Part shown: piece after piece, positions 14,902-15,442 of the stretch | How the letters are laid out: each line of letters begins with the position of its first letter | How positions within the stretch are numbered: the first letter of the stretch is position 1 | NCBI GenBank assembly: GCA_045561575.1 | Contig: JBJKXM010000007.1 | Location: forward strand, 1-15,442 | Direction: 5' to 3' | From: GCA-002715885 sp045561575 | Lineage (GTDB): Bacteria; Bacteroidota; Bacteroidia; Flavobacteriales; BACL11 | Length of the DNA stretch: 15,442 nt | Notes under the pieces: generated by a model | Seen by the model: only the letters and a program-made list of their open reading frames with translations | The model's database searches: none | Told to the model about the DNA's origin: nothing | Position numbers and translations under genes: made by a program

Positions 14902-15442
14902 TGCATTCGCAAGTAATTAAAAAGATGGACACTTCATTAAATGAGGTTGTCAATTATAATTTAAATTTTGACAATAAAAAATTCTTAATGAATGACTTAA
15001 TTAATTGTATAATTAATATAAGCTGGAAAGGTAAAGTTATATGTCAGTGTGGTAGAGAGATGAAAAAATTTTACAGATCTGGTTTTTGTTATACATGTTA
15101 TTGGGAATCACCTCAGGCTTCTCAAAGTATTTTTAAGCCAGAGCTTTGCACGGCACATTTAAATATAGAGGAAAGGGATTTAGCTTGGGAAAAAAAATTT
15201 CAAATAGCACCGCATTATGTTTACTTAGCAAATTCAAGTGGTATAAAAGTTGGAATAACTAGAAAAACTCAAGGCGTTACAAGATGGATGGATCAAGGCG
15301 CTAGTCAAGCAATTATATTAGCTGAAGTTCCAAATAGGAGGTTTTCCGGGGACATTGAAGTTGCAATTAAGAAACATGTTTCAGATAAAACTAATTGGAG
15401 GAAAATGTTGTCTGGTGAGCCTAATGCTATTGATCTGTTAAA
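14901..15442 (+). CDS. DUF2797 family protein (zinc-ribbon plus GIY-YIG-like core), 3' truncated by window edge
   Basis: 180 codons are visible with no stop, so the C-terminus lies beyond the window. The start is ATG at 14901; an in-frame ATG at 14925 is an alternative, but the first matches the family N-terminus as remembered. Paired metal-ligand candidates are C48/C50, C63/C66 and C83/H86, giving a zinc-finger module. After it come IEERDLAWEKK (89-99), HYVYLANSSGIKVGITRKT (105-123), RWMDQGA (128-134) and the very characteristic DKTNWRKML (162-170). The VYLA...KVGIT..RW arrangement resembles GIY-YIG endonuclease cores, so a nucleic-acid role is a reasonable inference but not shown. It is transcribed divergently from the GH3 gene. 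Confidence 0.87.
   Translation, partial: MHSQVIKKMDTSLNEVVNYNLNFDNKKFLMNDLINCIINISWKGKVICQCGREMKKFYRSGFCYTCYWESPQASQSIFKPELCTAHLNIEERDLAWEKKFQIAPHYVYLANSSGIKVGITRKTQGVTRWMDQGASQAIILAEVPNRRFSGDIEVAIKKHVSDKTNWRKMLSGEPNAIDLL

Overview
The window reads as a chromosomal segment from a marine-type flavobacterium (Bacteroidota, probably order Flavobacteriales). It is very AT-rich. Gene starts lack clear Shine-Dalgarno sequences and are preceded by A/T-rich leaders. Candidate promoters carry the Bacteroidota -7 element TAnnTTTG. Several proteins have Bacteroidota-type architectures: a lipoprotein with a relaxed lipobox, a lipocalin-like domain fused to NupC, a bacterial GH3 protein and a DUF2797 protein. 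Genes are packed with gaps of a few bases or 4-base ATGA overlaps. There is no sign of phage, insertion sequence, CRISPR array, tRNA or rRNA.

Layout. (1) Bases 2-2680, plus strand: the proteostasis cluster tig (5' end cut off by the window edge), clpP and clpX. These give a ribosome-associated chaperone, the ClpP peptidase and its AAA+ unfoldase. (2) Bases 2677-9895, minus strand: an apparent eight-gene operon, in transcription order etfB, etfA, a bifunctional-nuclease/UVR protein, a NupC nucleoside transporter, thyA, a saccharopine/lysine dehydrogenase-like oxidoreductase, folA, and a lipoprotein that overlaps folA. It converges on clpX with a 4-base overlap. (3) Bases 9896-10078: a 183-base divergent region with candidate promoters facing both ways. 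(4) Bases 10079-12655, plus: a membrane-bound ion-pumping pyrophosphatase carrying an extra C-terminal domain of about 137 residues. (5) Bases 12661-14864, minus: a deoxynucleoside kinase, and upstream of it a GH3-family protein that starts with TTG. (6) From base 14901, plus: a DUF2797 zinc-ribbon/GIY-YIG-like protein cut by the right edge.

How the genes fit together. NupC imports nucleosides, the deoxynucleoside kinase phosphorylates deoxynucleosides, ThyA makes dTMP de novo while producing dihydrofolate, and FolA recycles the dihydrofolate. Four genes in the window therefore supply DNA precursors. EtfAB and the lysine-dehydrogenase-like enzyme suggest amino-acid or fatty-acid oxidation. 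The pyrophosphatase recovers energy from the PPi released by biosynthesis. Most of this is ordinary core genome. The least explained parts are the pyrophosphatase tail, the extracytoplasmic domain on NupC, the operon-terminal lipoprotein, and the GH3/DUF2797 divergent pair.
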